NCBI RefSeq assembly: GCF_003601985.1
Contig: NZ_QZXA01000010.1
Location: forward strand, 278,972 to 342,971
Direction of reading: 5' to 3'
Origin: Mesorhizobium jarvisii
GTDB lineage: Bacteria > Pseudomonadota > Alphaproteobacteria > Rhizobiales > Rhizobiaceae
DNA: 64,000 nucleotides
The translations under genes were made by a program, and so were the position numbers. Within the stretch, counting starts at the first letter, position 1. Each line of letters begins with the position of its first letter. Under the pieces are notes generated by a model. That model made no database searches and was not told where the DNA came from. It saw only the letters and a list, made by a program, of their open reading frames with translations. Of the stretch, positions 50,316 to 59,050 are shown in pieces.

Positions 50316-51383
50316 ATGAAAAAACTGCTTATTGCCCTGATGACGACGACAGCGGCTTTGTCGCTGGCCGCGTCCGCAGAGGCTGCCGAAAAGTTGAAGG
50401 CCTGCTGGGTCTATACCGGCCCGATCGGCGATTTCGGCTACTCCTACCAGCACGACCAGGGCCGGCTCGAAGTCGAGAAGGCGCTCGGCGACAAGGTCGA
50501 GACCGCCTATCTGGAGAACGTCTCCGAAGGTCCCGATGCCGACCGTGCTTTCGAACGCCTGGCGCGCGAAGGCTGCAAGCTGATCTTCGGCACGTCGTTC
50601 GGCTTCATGGATGCCGAAGTGAAGGTCGCCAAGAAGTTTCCGAAAGTGATGTTCGAGCACGCCACCGGCTACAAGACCGGTGACAATCTCGGCATCTACA
50701 ATGCACGCTTCTACGAAGGCCGTTATGTGCTCGGCCAGATCGCCGCCAAGGAATCGAAGTCCGGCGTTGCCGGCTACATCGTCTCCTTCCCGATTCCCGA
50801 AGTGGTGATGGGCATCAACTCCTTCATGCTCGGCGCGCAGTCGATCAACCCGAACTTCAAGGCCAAGATCGTCTGGGTCAATTCGTGGTTCGATCCGGGC
50901 AAGGAAGCCGACGCCGCCAAGGCGCTGTTCGACCAAGGTGCCGACATCATCGTCCAGCATACCGATTCGACCGCCGCCCTGCAGGTCGCCGAGGAGCGCA
51001 AGCTGCATGGCTTCGGCCAGTCGTCCGACATGATCAAGTTCGCGCCGAACGCGCAGCTGACCTCGCTGACCGACGAATGGGGTCCGTACTACATCAGCCG
51101 CGTGCAGGCAGCCATCGACGGCACCTGGAAGCCGGACAATGTGTGGCTCGGCATCAAGGACGGTGCGGTCAAGCTCGCGCCCTACACCAACATGCCCGAC
51201 GACGTGAAGGCAATGGCCGAGGCGACCGAGAAGAAGATCGCCGGCGGCTGGAACCCCTTCACCGGACCGATCGCCAAGCAGGACGGCTCGGCGTGGCTGA
51301 AGGACGGCGAGGTCGCCGACGATGGCACGCTGCTCGGCATGAACTTCTACGTGAAGGGCGTCGACGACAAGCTGCCGCAGTAA
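50316..51383 (+). CDS. BMP-family periplasmic nucleoside-binding protein
   Basis: A 355-residue exported binding protein of the basic membrane protein (BMP/PnrA) family. Signal peptide at 1-23 (ending AEAA). The mature start KLKACWVYTGPIGDFGYSYQHDQGR is conserved, as are GTSFGFMDAEVKVAKKFP and VQHTDSTAALQVAEE. These proteins bind nucleosides (inosine, guanosine, adenosine) or related ligands. It is the last gene of the importer operon, unlike many clusters where it comes first, and is followed by a strong hairpin terminator. Confidence 0.94.
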   Translation: MKKLLIALMTTTAALSLAASAEAAEKLKACWVYTGPIGDFGYSYQHDQGRLEVEKALGDKVETAYLENVSEGPDADRAFERLAREGCKLIFGTSFGFMDAEVKVAKKFPKVMFEHATGYKTGDNLGIYNARFYEGRYVLGQIAAKESKSGVAGYIVSFPIPEVVMGINSFMLGAQSINPNFKAKIVWVNSWFDPGKEADAAKALFDQGADIIVQHTDSTAALQVAEERKLHGFGQSSDMIKFAPNAQLTSLTDEWGPYYISRVQAAIDGTWKPDNVWLGIKDGAVKLAPYTNMPDDVKAMAEATEKKIAGGWNPFTGPIAKQDGSAWLKDGEVADDGTLLGMNFYVKGVDDKLPQ

Positions 51384-51408
51384 GCGGCACGATCGATCGG
51401 ATTTGGAG

Positions 51409-51431
51409 AGGGCGCCGCGAGGCGCCCTTTT
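51409..51431 (+). terminator. Terminator after the BMP importer operon
   Basis: AGGGCGCC (51409-51416), loop GCGA, GGCGCCCT (51421-51428), then TTT. Perfect eight-base stem 25 bases after the binding-protein stop. The rimO gene converges from the other strand with its stop at 51460, so termination may serve both directions. Confidence 0.82.
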
Positions 51432-51459
51432 CATTTGTCGGGAGAAAGCGACGGAAAGC

Positions 51460-52773
51460 TCAGACGGCCGAACCGTAGAGGTCGTAGGCGTCGGCGCGCT
51501 CGATCTTGACGGTGACGATGTCACCGGCACGCATCGGGCGGCGCGACTGGATGTGGACCGAGCCGTCGATCTCGGGCGCGTCGTACTTGGTGCGGCCTTT
51601 CGCCGATGTGCCATTCGCTTCGTCGATCAGCACCGGCAGGCGCTTGCCGACCTTTTTTGCCAGCTGCGTCGCCGAAATCTTCTGCTGGCGCTGCATGAAG
51701 CGATGCCAGCGCGCCTCCTTGACGTCCTGCGGCACCTGCTCGAGGCCGAGGTCGTTGGAGCGGGCGCCCTTGACCGGTTCGTATTTGAAGCAGCCGGCAC
51801 GGTCGATCTTGGCCTCGTCCAGCCAGTCGAGCAGCATCTCGAAATCCTCGTCCGTCTCGCCAGGGAAGCCGACGATGAAGGTCGAGCGGATGGCAAGATC
51901 CGGGCACACGTCACGCCAGCCGCGGATGCGCTCCAGCGTCTTTTCGCCATGTGCCGGCCGGCGCATGTTTTTCAGCACTTGCGGCGAGGCATGCTGGAAC
52001 GGGATATCCAGATAGGGAAGGATTTTTCCTTCGGCCATCAGCGGGATGACGTCGGCGACATGCGGGTAGGGGTAGACATAGTGCATGCGCACCCAGATGC
52101 CGAGCTTGCCCAATTCCTCCGAGAGGTCGAGGAATTTCGCGCGCACTTCACGGTCGCCGAACATCGACGTCTGATACTTGATGTCGATGCCGTAGGCGCT
52201 GGTGTCCTGCGAGATGACCAGGAGTTCCTTGACGCCGGCCTTGGCCAGCTTTTCGGCTTCGCGCAGCACATCGGCCGCCGGGCGCGAAACGAGATCGCCA
52301 CGCAGTGCGGGGATGATGCAGAAGGTGCAGCGGTTGTTGCAGCCTTCCGAAATCTTCAGGTAGGCATAGTGGCGCGGCGTCAGCTTGACGCCCTGTGGCG
52401 GCAGCAGGTCGATATAGGGATCGTGCGAGGGTGGGGCTGCCTCATGCACGGCTGCCATGACGCTCTCATAGGCCTGCGGCCCGGTGATCGCCAGCACATT
52501 GGGATGCTTTTCGCGGATCACCTCCGGCTCGGCGCCGAGGCAGCCGGTGACGATGACCCTGCCGTTTTCCGAAAGCGCGGAGCCGATGGCGTTGAGCGAC
52601 TCATCGCGGGCGGAATCGAGGAAACCGCAGGTGTTGACCACGACGAGATCGGCGCCGTCATGTTTGCGGGCGATCTCATAGCCTTCGGCGCGCAGGCGCG
52701 TGATGATGCGCTCGGAATCCACGAGCGCCTTCGGGCATCCAAGGCTGACGAAACTGACGCGAGGGGCGGACAT
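51460..52773 (-). CDS. rimO: Ribosomal protein S12 methylthiotransferase RimO
   Basis: A 437-residue radical-SAM methylthiotransferase that modifies the aspartate of S12 (D88 in E. coli). The N-terminal UPF0004 domain begins VSFVSLGCPKALVDSE (C in GC), with NTCGFLDSARDES, and CLGAEPE providing the other ligands of its cluster; the radical-SAM cluster is CNNRCTFC (about 152-159); a C-terminal TRAM domain closes the protein (PVLIDEANGTSAKGRTKYDAPEIDG). Start: ATG 52773; an in-frame TTG lies six bases before it. Confidence 0.95.
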   Translation of the reverse strand: MSAPRVSFVSLGCPKALVDSERIITRLRAEGYEIARKHDGADLVVVNTCGFLDSARDESLNAIGSALSENGRVIVTGCLGAEPEVIREKHPNVLAITGPQAYESVMAAVHEAAPPSHDPYIDLLPPQGVKLTPRHYAYLKISEGCNNRCTFCIIPALRGDLVSRPAADVLREAEKLAKAGVKELLVISQDTSAYGIDIKYQTSMFGDREVRAKFLDLSEELGKLGIWVRMHYVYPYPHVADVIPLMAEGKILPYLDIPFQHASPQVLKNMRRPAHGEKTLERIRGWRDVCPDLAIRSTFIVGFPGETDEDFEMLLDWLDEAKIDRAGCFKYEPVKGARSNDLGLEQVPQDVKEARWHRFMQRQQKISATQLAKKVGKRLPVLIDEANGTSAKGRTKYDAPEIDGSVHIQSRRPMRAGDIVTVKIERADAYDLYGSAV

Positions 52774-52937
52774 AGGCAAGTTTCCAATGGGGGCACGGGC
52801 CGAAACGCTGGTCCGGCCTCAAATCGCTGTAAATGTCGGTCTGTGGCGCATGGCAGGAGCCAATACGCGCGGCGCAATAGCATGGGTTGCGCAATCAAGC
52901 AAACCGGCCGACGGGCTGGTCCGCGCCATCGGGTGGC

Positions 52938-53624
52938 TCAGTGCCCTCCGGATCCGAACCAAGGCGCCAGGAAAGCGAAGTGCTCGGGGAATTGCTGCAC
53001 GGCCCCGTCAAGCAGCATCTTGACCGCGACATAGAGGATGATTGCCAGACCGATATAGGCAATCCAACGGTATTTGTGCAGCAGGCGCGCGACGAACGAC
53101 GCGGCAAAGCCCATCAAGGCGATGGACAGGGCCAGTCCGATGATCAGCACCGTCGGATGGTTCATGGCAGCACCTGCCACGGCCAGGACATTGTCGAGCG
53201 ACATCGACACGTCGGCAATGACGATCTGCCAGGCGGCCTGCGAGAAGGTCTTGCCGGATACCTTGCCGCCGATGACGCCGTCCTTGTCGAAATCGCCATT
53301 CGACAGCGCTTCGGTCGCGTCGCGCTCCTCATCGTGGCTGACGCGCAATTCGCGCCACATCTTCCAGCAGACCCACAGCAGAAGCAGGCCGCCGGCGATC
53401 AACAGCATCGGGCCGATGGTCAGCAGCCATTGCGTGATCAGGGCGAAGAAAATGCGAAGCACGGTGGCCGCCGCGATGCCGACCAAAATGGCGCGCTTGC
53501 GTTGGGCGGCCGGCAAGCCGGCCGCGGCGAGGCCGATGACGATGGCGTTGTCGCCCGCGAGCGCAAGGTCGATGGCAATGACCTGAAGAAGAGCCGAAAC
53601 GCCTGCGGCGGTAAATATTTCCAT
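52938..53624 (-). CDS. TerC family integral membrane protein
   Basis: A 228-residue membrane protein with about seven helices. It shows the two TerC half-motifs LALAGDNAIVIGLAAAG (acidic residues in a helix) and VIADVSMSLDNVLAVAGAA, and an acidic cytoplasmic loop between (HDEERDATEALSNGDFDKDG). TerC/Alx proteins are linked to manganese or calcium efflux and to metallation of exported enzymes. Start ATG 53624; a longer in-frame ORF to 53684 has no support. The gap to rimO is 160 bases. Confidence 0.9.
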   Translation of the reverse strand: MEIFTAAGVSALLQVIAIDLALAGDNAIVIGLAAAGLPAAQRKRAILVGIAAATVLRIFFALITQWLLTIGPMLLIAGGLLLLWVCWKMWRELRVSHDEERDATEALSNGDFDKDGVIGGKVSGKTFSQAAWQIVIADVSMSLDNVLAVAGAAMNHPTVLIIGLALSIALMGFAASFVARLLHKYRWIAYIGLAIILYVAVKMLLDGAVQQFPEHFAFLAPWFGSGGH

Positions 53625-53808
53625 CGACCAGGAAGCCCTTCGCCGAGTGTTCGTTGTCGATTGTCCAGACGGGCCTAAAGGCATGGTCCGCTGGCGTCAA
53701 GACGCAGGGACAGACAACACCGGAAAACCACTTTCGTGGCAGGGGTATTACAGGGGATTTTCAGCCGCTGTCGGCACGTGAGCCGAAGCCACGCAAGCCC
53801 GCGAAAAA

Positions 53809-54198
53809 CTAATCGTAGAGATTGTATTTCACCCAGTCGGCTTCCGGAATTTCGTCGCCGATCCGGTAGCGCAGCTGCAGGACTTCCATATGGTCGGGGC
53901 CGGTCTGGCATTTGAACTTCAGCCGGTACCACTGTCCCTTGCTGCGGAACGCCGCACCCGGACTCCTGATCGCATCGGCGCTCATCTCGGGCGTCGCGAA
54001 GGCGTAGGCGACGACCCGGTCGGCCTTGAACTTGCGGTCATCGTGGGTGATCCGGTCCAGGACTTCAGCATCGCAGCGCTGTTCGAGGCGTGTTTGCGGA
54101 TCAAGTTTCATCAGCCCGGCACGCAATGCATTGTCCATAGCGCTGGCCGGGAAAGCCAGCGTCAGGGACGCAATGGCCATCATGCAGAGTGTCTTCAT
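53809..54198 (-). CDS. DUF930 domain-containing exported protein
   Basis: A 129-residue exported protein. Signal peptide at 1-20 (ending ASA). The mature protein is DUF930: ALRAGLMKLDPQTRLEQRCDAEVLDRITHDDRKFKADRVVAYAF, then WYRLKFKCQTGPDHMEVLQLRYRIGDEIP and the family ending DWVKYNLYD. Two cysteines likely form a disulfide. Function unknown; the family occurs mainly in Hyphomicrobiales. ATG 54198 is chosen over an ATG at 54216 because it gives a normal signal peptide. Confidence 0.82.
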   Translation of the reverse strand: MKTLCMMAIASLTLAFPASAMDNALRAGLMKLDPQTRLEQRCDAEVLDRITHDDRKFKADRVVAYAFATPEMSADAIRSPGAAFRSKGQWYRLKFKCQTGPDHMEVLQLRYRIGDEIPEADWVKYNLYD

Positions 54199-54272
54199 GG
54201 GCGGGACTAGCAGCATGTTTTGTCTGAAAAATCAACCAAGCGGGGCGCGCCATAGCTGGCAAGCCCCGGCAT

Positions 54273-54971
54273 TCAGGCGGTCGACGCAATCAAAATCTCG
54301 TGTCGGACATCATCATGCGGTGTCTGCGGCCAACGGACCAGCGAGGCGCGGCCAGCATCGGTGAGATCGTAGAGGCCGCGGTCGACGCGGGCGAACCAGC
54401 CATAGACATTGTGCTGCAGGATTTTCGGCGCGATCGGCGTCAAGGCCTTCAGATCGCGCGGTCGTTTGGGTCCGTCCGCCATCGCGGCCGCACAGGTGAG
54501 GGCACTTTGGCGGTAGGCGGTCATGATCGGATTGCGCGATCCTCCACCGGCGACAGGATCACCGCGGCGACGCTGGTGCTCGTCGACAAGGCGGGATCGC
54601 CGCCGCGCATTCCTGCGCGGCTCCGGCGCGGCGGGACTGACAAGCACCTCGACCTTGTCGTTGGCTGTCACGCCAAGCACACCGAAGCCAAGCCGGCGGC
54701 AGAGATTGCGGAACCGGGCGTCGCTTTCGCGTCCCTTGCCGCGCGCCGACATGCGCGCCGCCAGCCAGACTTCGTCGCAAGCGGCCGCGCGGTCGACGCC
54801 CTGCAGCACCAATTCCAGATTGAATTGCAGTTTCAATTCGCAGATGACGACCACCGGCGGTTCGCCCTCGCGCAGCGCGACGATGTCGCAACCGCCGATC
54901 TCGCCCTTCACGACAAAGTCGAGACTTTCGAGGAACCGCTTCACCGGCGCATAAAGTGAGGTCTCGTTCAT
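54273..54971 (-). CDS. DUF2161 family putative nuclease (PD-(D/E)XK-like)
   Basis: A 232-residue protein with a DUF2161 domain. Residues 1-60 contain LYAPVKRFLESLDFVVKGEIGGCDIVALREGEPPVVVICELKLQFN, with the E...D...E-x-K arrangement of a restriction-endonuclease-like fold (D29 in GGCDIV, E45-L-K47). The middle is arginine-rich (PEPRRNARRRSRLVDEHQRRR) and may bind nucleic acid; the C-terminal part (PKRPRDLKALTPIAPKILQHNVYGWF) looks like a winged helix. Often annotated as a phosphodiesterase or DNA-repair-related protein; activity is not established. Confidence 0.82.
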   Translation of the reverse strand: MNETSLYAPVKRFLESLDFVVKGEIGGCDIVALREGEPPVVVICELKLQFNLELVLQGVDRAAACDEVWLAARMSARGKGRESDARFRNLCRRLGFGVLGVTANDKVEVLVSPAAPEPRRNARRRSRLVDEHQRRRGDPVAGGGSRNPIMTAYRQSALTCAAAMADGPKRPRDLKALTPIAPKILQHNVYGWFARVDRGLYDLTDAGRASLVRWPQTPHDDVRHEILIASTA

Positions 54972-55036
54972 GCTTCAAGGCTTAGCCGATTCGACGCGAA
55001 AAAGCCTTCCGGCTCCTGGGGGCGCGCACCCGACGT

Positions 55037-55843
55037 TCAAGAATGAATGTTTTCGAGGAAGGCCAGCAGCACGCTGTTGAACTGCCCGGGCCGTTGCAGC
55101 GGCGCGAAATGGCTGACACCGGGCAGGATGATCAATTCCGATGCCGGGATGCTGCGGGCGAGATAGCTCGCGTGCTCGTGTCTGATGAACTCGTCATGCT
55201 CGCTGTGAACGATCGCCACGGGCACGCGCGTCCGCGCCAGGTCGGCGGCGGTATAGTTGGGTTCGGTCTTCATCATCAGGCCGACGGCTTTGACGAATGC
55301 GTCGAACTGGTCCGGCGTCGCCGACAATTCGGCATAGTCCTTGGCGTGCCGGGCAAAACAGCGATCGATGACCGGACTCGGCTCGAATTCCTTGGTGCCG
55401 CTCGGATCCATGTTGCAGCCGAAGAAGAACACGCCGGTGACGCGGTCGGCGGCCTTCATGCCAAGGATCAGGGCGACGCAGGCGCCATCGCTCCAACCCA
55501 CCACAGCAGCCTTCTTCAAGCGCAGCGCGTCCATCACCGCCAGGACATCGGAAGCCATCAGTTCATATTTGTACGGCCGTTCGTCGCGGCTGCTGCGCCC
55601 GTGGCCGCGACTGTCGATCACCACGACCTGGTAGCCGGCCTTGACCAGCGCGGGGACCTGAAATCCCCAATTGCCGCTGTGGCCGAGGCCGCCATGCAGC
55701 AGGATCACCGGAAGGCCGGCGCCAAACGTGGCGTACCAGATTTCTGCGCCCTCATGTTCCACCCGGCTTTCGTCCCTTGCGGCCGGCAGGGGCGTCGCGC
55801 CGTGCGCTTCGAATTTCCTGAGATCGTCGTCGTGATGGTCCAT
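55037..55843 (-). CDS. Alpha/beta hydrolase
   Basis: A 268-residue serine hydrolase without a signal peptide. Oxyanion loop VILLHGGLGHSGNW (46-59), VVVIDSRGHGRSSRDERPYKY, nucleophile elbow GWSDGA (S118; the usual GxSxG with a W), acidic residue in HSEHDEFI, and catalytic histidine in GVSHFAPLQRPGQFN. The SRGHGRSS/GWSDGA pair matches the carboxylesterase/BioH-like group; substrate unknown. Start ATG 55843 (MDHHDDDL, an acidic/histidine-rich start); the in-frame extension to 55963 is unlikely. Confidence 0.88.
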   Translation of the reverse strand: MDHHDDDLRKFEAHGATPLPAARDESRVEHEGAEIWYATFGAGLPVILLHGGLGHSGNWGFQVPALVKAGYQVVVIDSRGHGRSSRDERPYKYELMASDVLAVMDALRLKKAAVVGWSDGACVALILGMKAADRVTGVFFFGCNMDPSGTKEFEPSPVIDRCFARHAKDYAELSATPDQFDAFVKAVGLMMKTEPNYTAADLARTRVPVAIVHSEHDEFIRHEHASYLARSIPASELIILPGVSHFAPLQRPGQFNSVLLAFLENIHS

Positions 55844-55986
55844 GCCGGGAATGCCTCGAGGCGAATGCGCAGGACCCACAATTATTGCCGGTATCAGCCG
55901 AAACCAACCCGCGACGGAACGTCTGCTGCCACCTGGCGACACCGCCAGTTTCGAGCGGCACAAGTCCTGCGTGTCGGTGTCAGCCG

Positions 55987-56784
55987 TCAGGCTTCGGTGC
56001 TCGGCACCGGTCCGTTCGATCGCTTCTCGCCCGGCAGGAGCGGATAGCTGACCTGCCCGAGATAGCTGGAGGGGATCGGATCATCGACGCCGTATTTTTC
56101 CGGCACCTTGTTGCCGGTGGCATTGTAGGTGCCGAACACCATGTCGAGGACAGGCAATTGCCCGGCGAAGTTCTTGTCATAGGCCTCGCGCTGGTTGGCA
56201 TGGTGCCAGCGATGGAACTGCGGGCTGGCGATCAACCACTTCAAGGGGCCGAACGGTATCCGCACATTCGAATGAACGAGCAGCGTGTGCCAGAAGTAGA
56301 TGACTGAAAAGATGGCTATCGAGGCTTCGGAGAAGCCGAGGAAAAAGATCGGCGTCAGCGACAATGCCTTTGTCAGGATGGCGTCGACCGGGTGGGAGTG
56401 GAATGCGCCGAGCCAGTCCAGTTCCTCGATGCCGTGGTGCACCGCATGGAATTTCCAAAGCGCCGGGATTGTGTGGAATGCCCGGTGTGCCCAGTAGACG
56501 CCGATATCCGTGATCAGGATGATTTCGGGAACCTGCAGCCAGACGGGCTGGCCGCCGACGGCCTGCGTGATCGATTGCGGAACGAGGATCGCAGCGGCTT
56601 CGAGTGTGTTGGCCGCGATCAGAACGATGACCGTTTTTACGATAAGCCCATTGAACAGCACATAGATCAGATCGACACCCAGGCCCTTGCGCAGGACCTT
56701 CTGGGGCCGCTCGGCAAACAGATGTTCGAACGGAATGAAGATCAGTGCGCAGATCAACAGCCCCTTGATGCCAAATATGTCCAT
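55987..56784 (-). CDS. Sterol desaturase / fatty acid hydroxylase family protein
   Basis: A 265-residue integral membrane diiron enzyme. Four or so helices surround histidine boxes HRAFH, HAVHH, and HRWHH (the last in the segment PQFHRWHHANQREAYDKN), spaced as in the sterol desaturase superfamily; NFAGQLPVLDMVFGTY is a conserved end motif. It hydroxylates or desaturates a lipid; possible targets are fatty acids, ornithine lipids or hopanoids, undecidable here. Start: ATG 56784 after GAGGCGGGCG; the long in-frame extension to 57048 is spurious. It ends 144 bases from the hydrolase start. Confidence 0.88.
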   Translation of the reverse strand: MDIFGIKGLLICALIFIPFEHLFAERPQKVLRKGLGVDLIYVLFNGLIVKTVIVLIAANTLEAAAILVPQSITQAVGGQPVWLQVPEIILITDIGVYWAHRAFHTIPALWKFHAVHHGIEELDWLGAFHSHPVDAILTKALSLTPIFFLGFSEASIAIFSVIYFWHTLLVHSNVRIPFGPLKWLIASPQFHRWHHANQREAYDKNFAGQLPVLDMVFGTYNATGNKVPEKYGVDDPIPSSYLGQVSYPLLPGEKRSNGPVPSTEA

Positions 56785-57197
56785 TCGCCCGCCTCTATTG
56801 CCGTCTTTAGCCAGAACGCTCGCGCCTCGGCTTCCGGGAGAGAACCACATTTCTCCTTTCCAAAGGCTTGATGCCGGTGTCCGAGCCATAGGCATGGCCG
56901 AGCCATGGGATCGGGGCGAGAGTGTCACATCGGTGTCGTAACCGGGCGATATGTGGACAAGGCGCGGTCGACGAACGGCAGCGCGTGCCGCGCGTCCTCC
57001 CAGGACTAACCCCTCCGGTTCCCTGCCGGCGGGGTTTTCTATTTCCATCTTGGCAGTCGCGAATTGTCCTTGTTATCGTGTGGCCTACGGTCAGCACAGG
57101 ACACCCCGCCATGCACGTTATGGCCGAGAGCTTGACCAACCAGACTTCCGTCCTTGAGGTGACCTGCCGCCGTAAAGGCGGCGGCTTCCGATCTGGA
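56785..57197. other. Intergenic region with a hairpin; no supported gene
   Basis: A 413-base gap between two minus-strand genes. On the plus strand a GC hairpin with flanking T-run lies at about 57004-57035 (ACCCCTCCGG, short loop, CCGGCGGGGTTTTC), which could end an unrecognised short transcript. ORFs on both strands here lack ribosome-binding sites and sensible composition. No known RNA family was recognised. Confidence 0.4.
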
Positions 57198-57728
57198 CTA
57201 TTTCACTGGAATCATCAGGTGCGCATAGGGCGTGTCGGGAAACATGACATATGGCTGTGTCTGATCCGGCTCGTGGGGATACAACGCCATTATGGTCGGG
57301 GCGTTCATGACCATTACGTGGGGGCCATCGTGTACCCATTTGCCGTCTACAGGCGGCCTAGGGGCATAGGGATCGGCATTGCTCGCCGCATCGCCCCCCT
57401 TCAGCATGTAGGCGAAAGCGACCTTGCCTTCGGGCGGCGCGCTCTTGGACATGATCGCGTGCATCCACGCCATCCCGTTCTCATCTGTGCACATGGGATC
57501 GTCTGTGGGAGTGCCGGGGTCGTCAGGGATGCATGTGAAGCCGTTCGTGCCCTTTCTGAGCGTCTTCATCTCCCAGTTCACGACAGCGGCATTCTTGCCG
57601 ACTGCCTCAGGTGCTGCCGAAATCGCATTCTCAATCAGCTGCTCATCGGTTTTGTCGGCTGCCACGGCGGCAGATACCCAAGCGACGGCAATAGATGCCA
57701 AAAACACACGGCTTGAATGGATGCGCAT
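57198..57728 (-). CDS. Exported protein, unknown function
   Basis: A 176-residue exported protein with a signal peptide (about 1-24, ending AVAA). The mature part begins DKTDEQLIENAISAAPEAVGKNAAVVNWE, has two cysteines in GFTCIPDDPG and DPMCTDENGMAWMHAI, and ends with DGPHVMVMNAPTIMALYPHEPDQTQPYVMFPDTPYAHLMIPV, a beta-rich methionine- and histidine-containing stretch. It resembles small periplasmic proteins common in Mesorhizobium and Bradyrhizobium without assigned function. The methionine/histidine-rich end could bind a metal, but that is a guess. Confidence 0.7.
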   Translation of the reverse strand: MRIHSSRVFLASIAVAWVSAAVAADKTDEQLIENAISAAPEAVGKNAAVVNWEMKTLRKGTNGFTCIPDDPGTPTDDPMCTDENGMAWMHAIMSKSAPPEGKVAFAYMLKGGDAASNADPYAPRPPVDGKWVHDGPHVMVMNAPTIMALYPHEPDQTQPYVMFPDTPYAHLMIPVK

Positions 57729-58066
57729 TGCTTACTCCCCTCGCGAGCGTCAGGGTGATCTGCGCGTCACAACGGTCAGCTCCCGCTCTTTGGAGTTGGC
57801 TGCTGCCCCATGCCTAGTGCGCACCAATGAAGACTCTACTCCTATTCATGCGCGAAACCTAATATGGCAACGCAAACGCATTTGCGGGTAAGCTGATGGA
57901 GGAGATATCCTTGAGCTATTCCGCCATCGCTGACCGTTGCGATCCGCTTGAACCAGCCGTCATCCTCGACGTCTTGTCCAAGGTATTGGCCGCGCCCGAT
58001 GCGGCAATCGGCAGGGTTCGGCGGACATTGCGTGCCACGGACCTTCAGCTCATTCACTTCCAATCA
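57729..58066. other. Intergenic region without a supported gene
   Basis: A 338-base gap between an exported-protein gene and the LysR gene, both on the minus strand. A plus-strand ORF beginning 57896 continues antisense through the LysR gene; only its first 55 codons lie in the gap and they have no recognised family. A minus-strand ORF (57842-58063) is also weak. No repeats or hairpins with T-runs were seen. Confidence 0.4.
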
Positions 58067-58936
58067 TCACGCGGCCGGATCGAACGCCCCGACCAGTTCG
58101 CGGATCAGCGCCTGGATCCGCGCGGTCTTGTAGAGATCGGCATGGGCAACGAGCCAGACGTCGAAATCGGCCGAGCGCTCAGGCATGATCCGCACCAGCT
58201 CCGGCTCGGCGTCGGCGCGGTAGCAGGGCAGTTCGGCAACGCCGATGCCGGCTGCCGTTGCCTCGACAAGGGTGACGGATGATGATGTGCGGAACACCAC
58301 CTTGCCGGCGCCGGCCGGCTCTCCGCAGAGGACCGAAGGCATCGTCGGCACCACCGGCTGCTGGTAGACGACGAGATCGTGGCCAGCAAACCCGTCGCCG
58401 GGGGCTGGCGTGCCACGGGCCGCGAGATAGGCACGGGAGGCATAGATTCCGGTTTTGAGCGTGGCGAGGCGGCGCACGATCAGATCGGGCGCGTCGGGCC
58501 GGATGGTGCGGATGGCGATGTCGGCCTCACGCCGGGTCAGGCTGGCGACGTCCTGCGAGGCCAGGCAGATGACCTCGATGCCGGGATGTTCGGCACGCAT
58601 GCGGGCGATGGCCGGAATGACGAACCGCTTGCCGAGCGAGTCGGTCGTGGCTACCCGCACCGTGCCGATCAGCCGCTCGTCGATGCCCATTACCCGTCGC
58701 TCCATCTGCGCGACGGACCGCTCGATCGCTTCGGCCGGTTCGACCAGCGCTTCGCCGGCCGGCGTCAGCACATAAAGGGACGGCGTGCGCAGGAACAGCC
58801 GCGCGCCGAGTTCGTCCTCCAGCGCCGCCAGCCGTCGGCCGACCGTCGCCTGATCGACGCGCATCCGCCGCGCGGCGGCGCGCAGCGTGCCCGCCCGCGC
58901 AATCTCCAGGAAGAAGCGTGCATTGTCCCAGTTCAT
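58067..58936 (-). CDS. LysR family transcriptional regulator
   Basis: A 289-residue LysR-type regulator. The N-terminal winged HTH is NWDNARFFLEIARAGTLRAAARRMRVDQATVGRRLAALEDEL (about residues 2-43), of the form seen in regulators of transporters and toxin responses. The C-terminal effector-binding domain starts near residue 88 (GTVRVATTDSLGKRF). ATG 58936 follows GGGAGGG. It is divergent from the MFS exporter gene, 114 bases away, and should activate or repress it in response to an effector. The intergenic part contains a short T/A repeat around 58965-59010. Confidence 0.92.
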   Translation of the reverse strand: MNWDNARFFLEIARAGTLRAAARRMRVDQATVGRRLAALEDELGARLFLRTPSLYVLTPAGEALVEPAEAIERSVAQMERRVMGIDERLIGTVRVATTDSLGKRFVIPAIARMRAEHPGIEVICLASQDVASLTRREADIAIRTIRPDAPDLIVRRLATLKTGIYASRAYLAARGTPAPGDGFAGHDLVVYQQPVVPTMPSVLCGEPAGAGKVVFRTSSSVTLVEATAAGIGVAELPCYRADAEPELVRIMPERSADFDVWLVAHADLYKTARIQALIRELVGAFDPAA

Positions 58937-59050
58937 CGTGACCCTCCCGGCGACGCGAAGTGGATGATGCAAGTTTGCATCAGAGAAAGGCAGATATACT
59001 GCTTTATCGCATCGTATGCATTCCTAGATTGGATCTGCAGGAGGTGTCCG

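Noticed and set aside
57896..58282. Plus-strand ORF upstream of and through the LysR gene
   Set aside because: Its second half is antisense to the LysR gene and only the first 55 codons are free; no family or conservation cue is visible.
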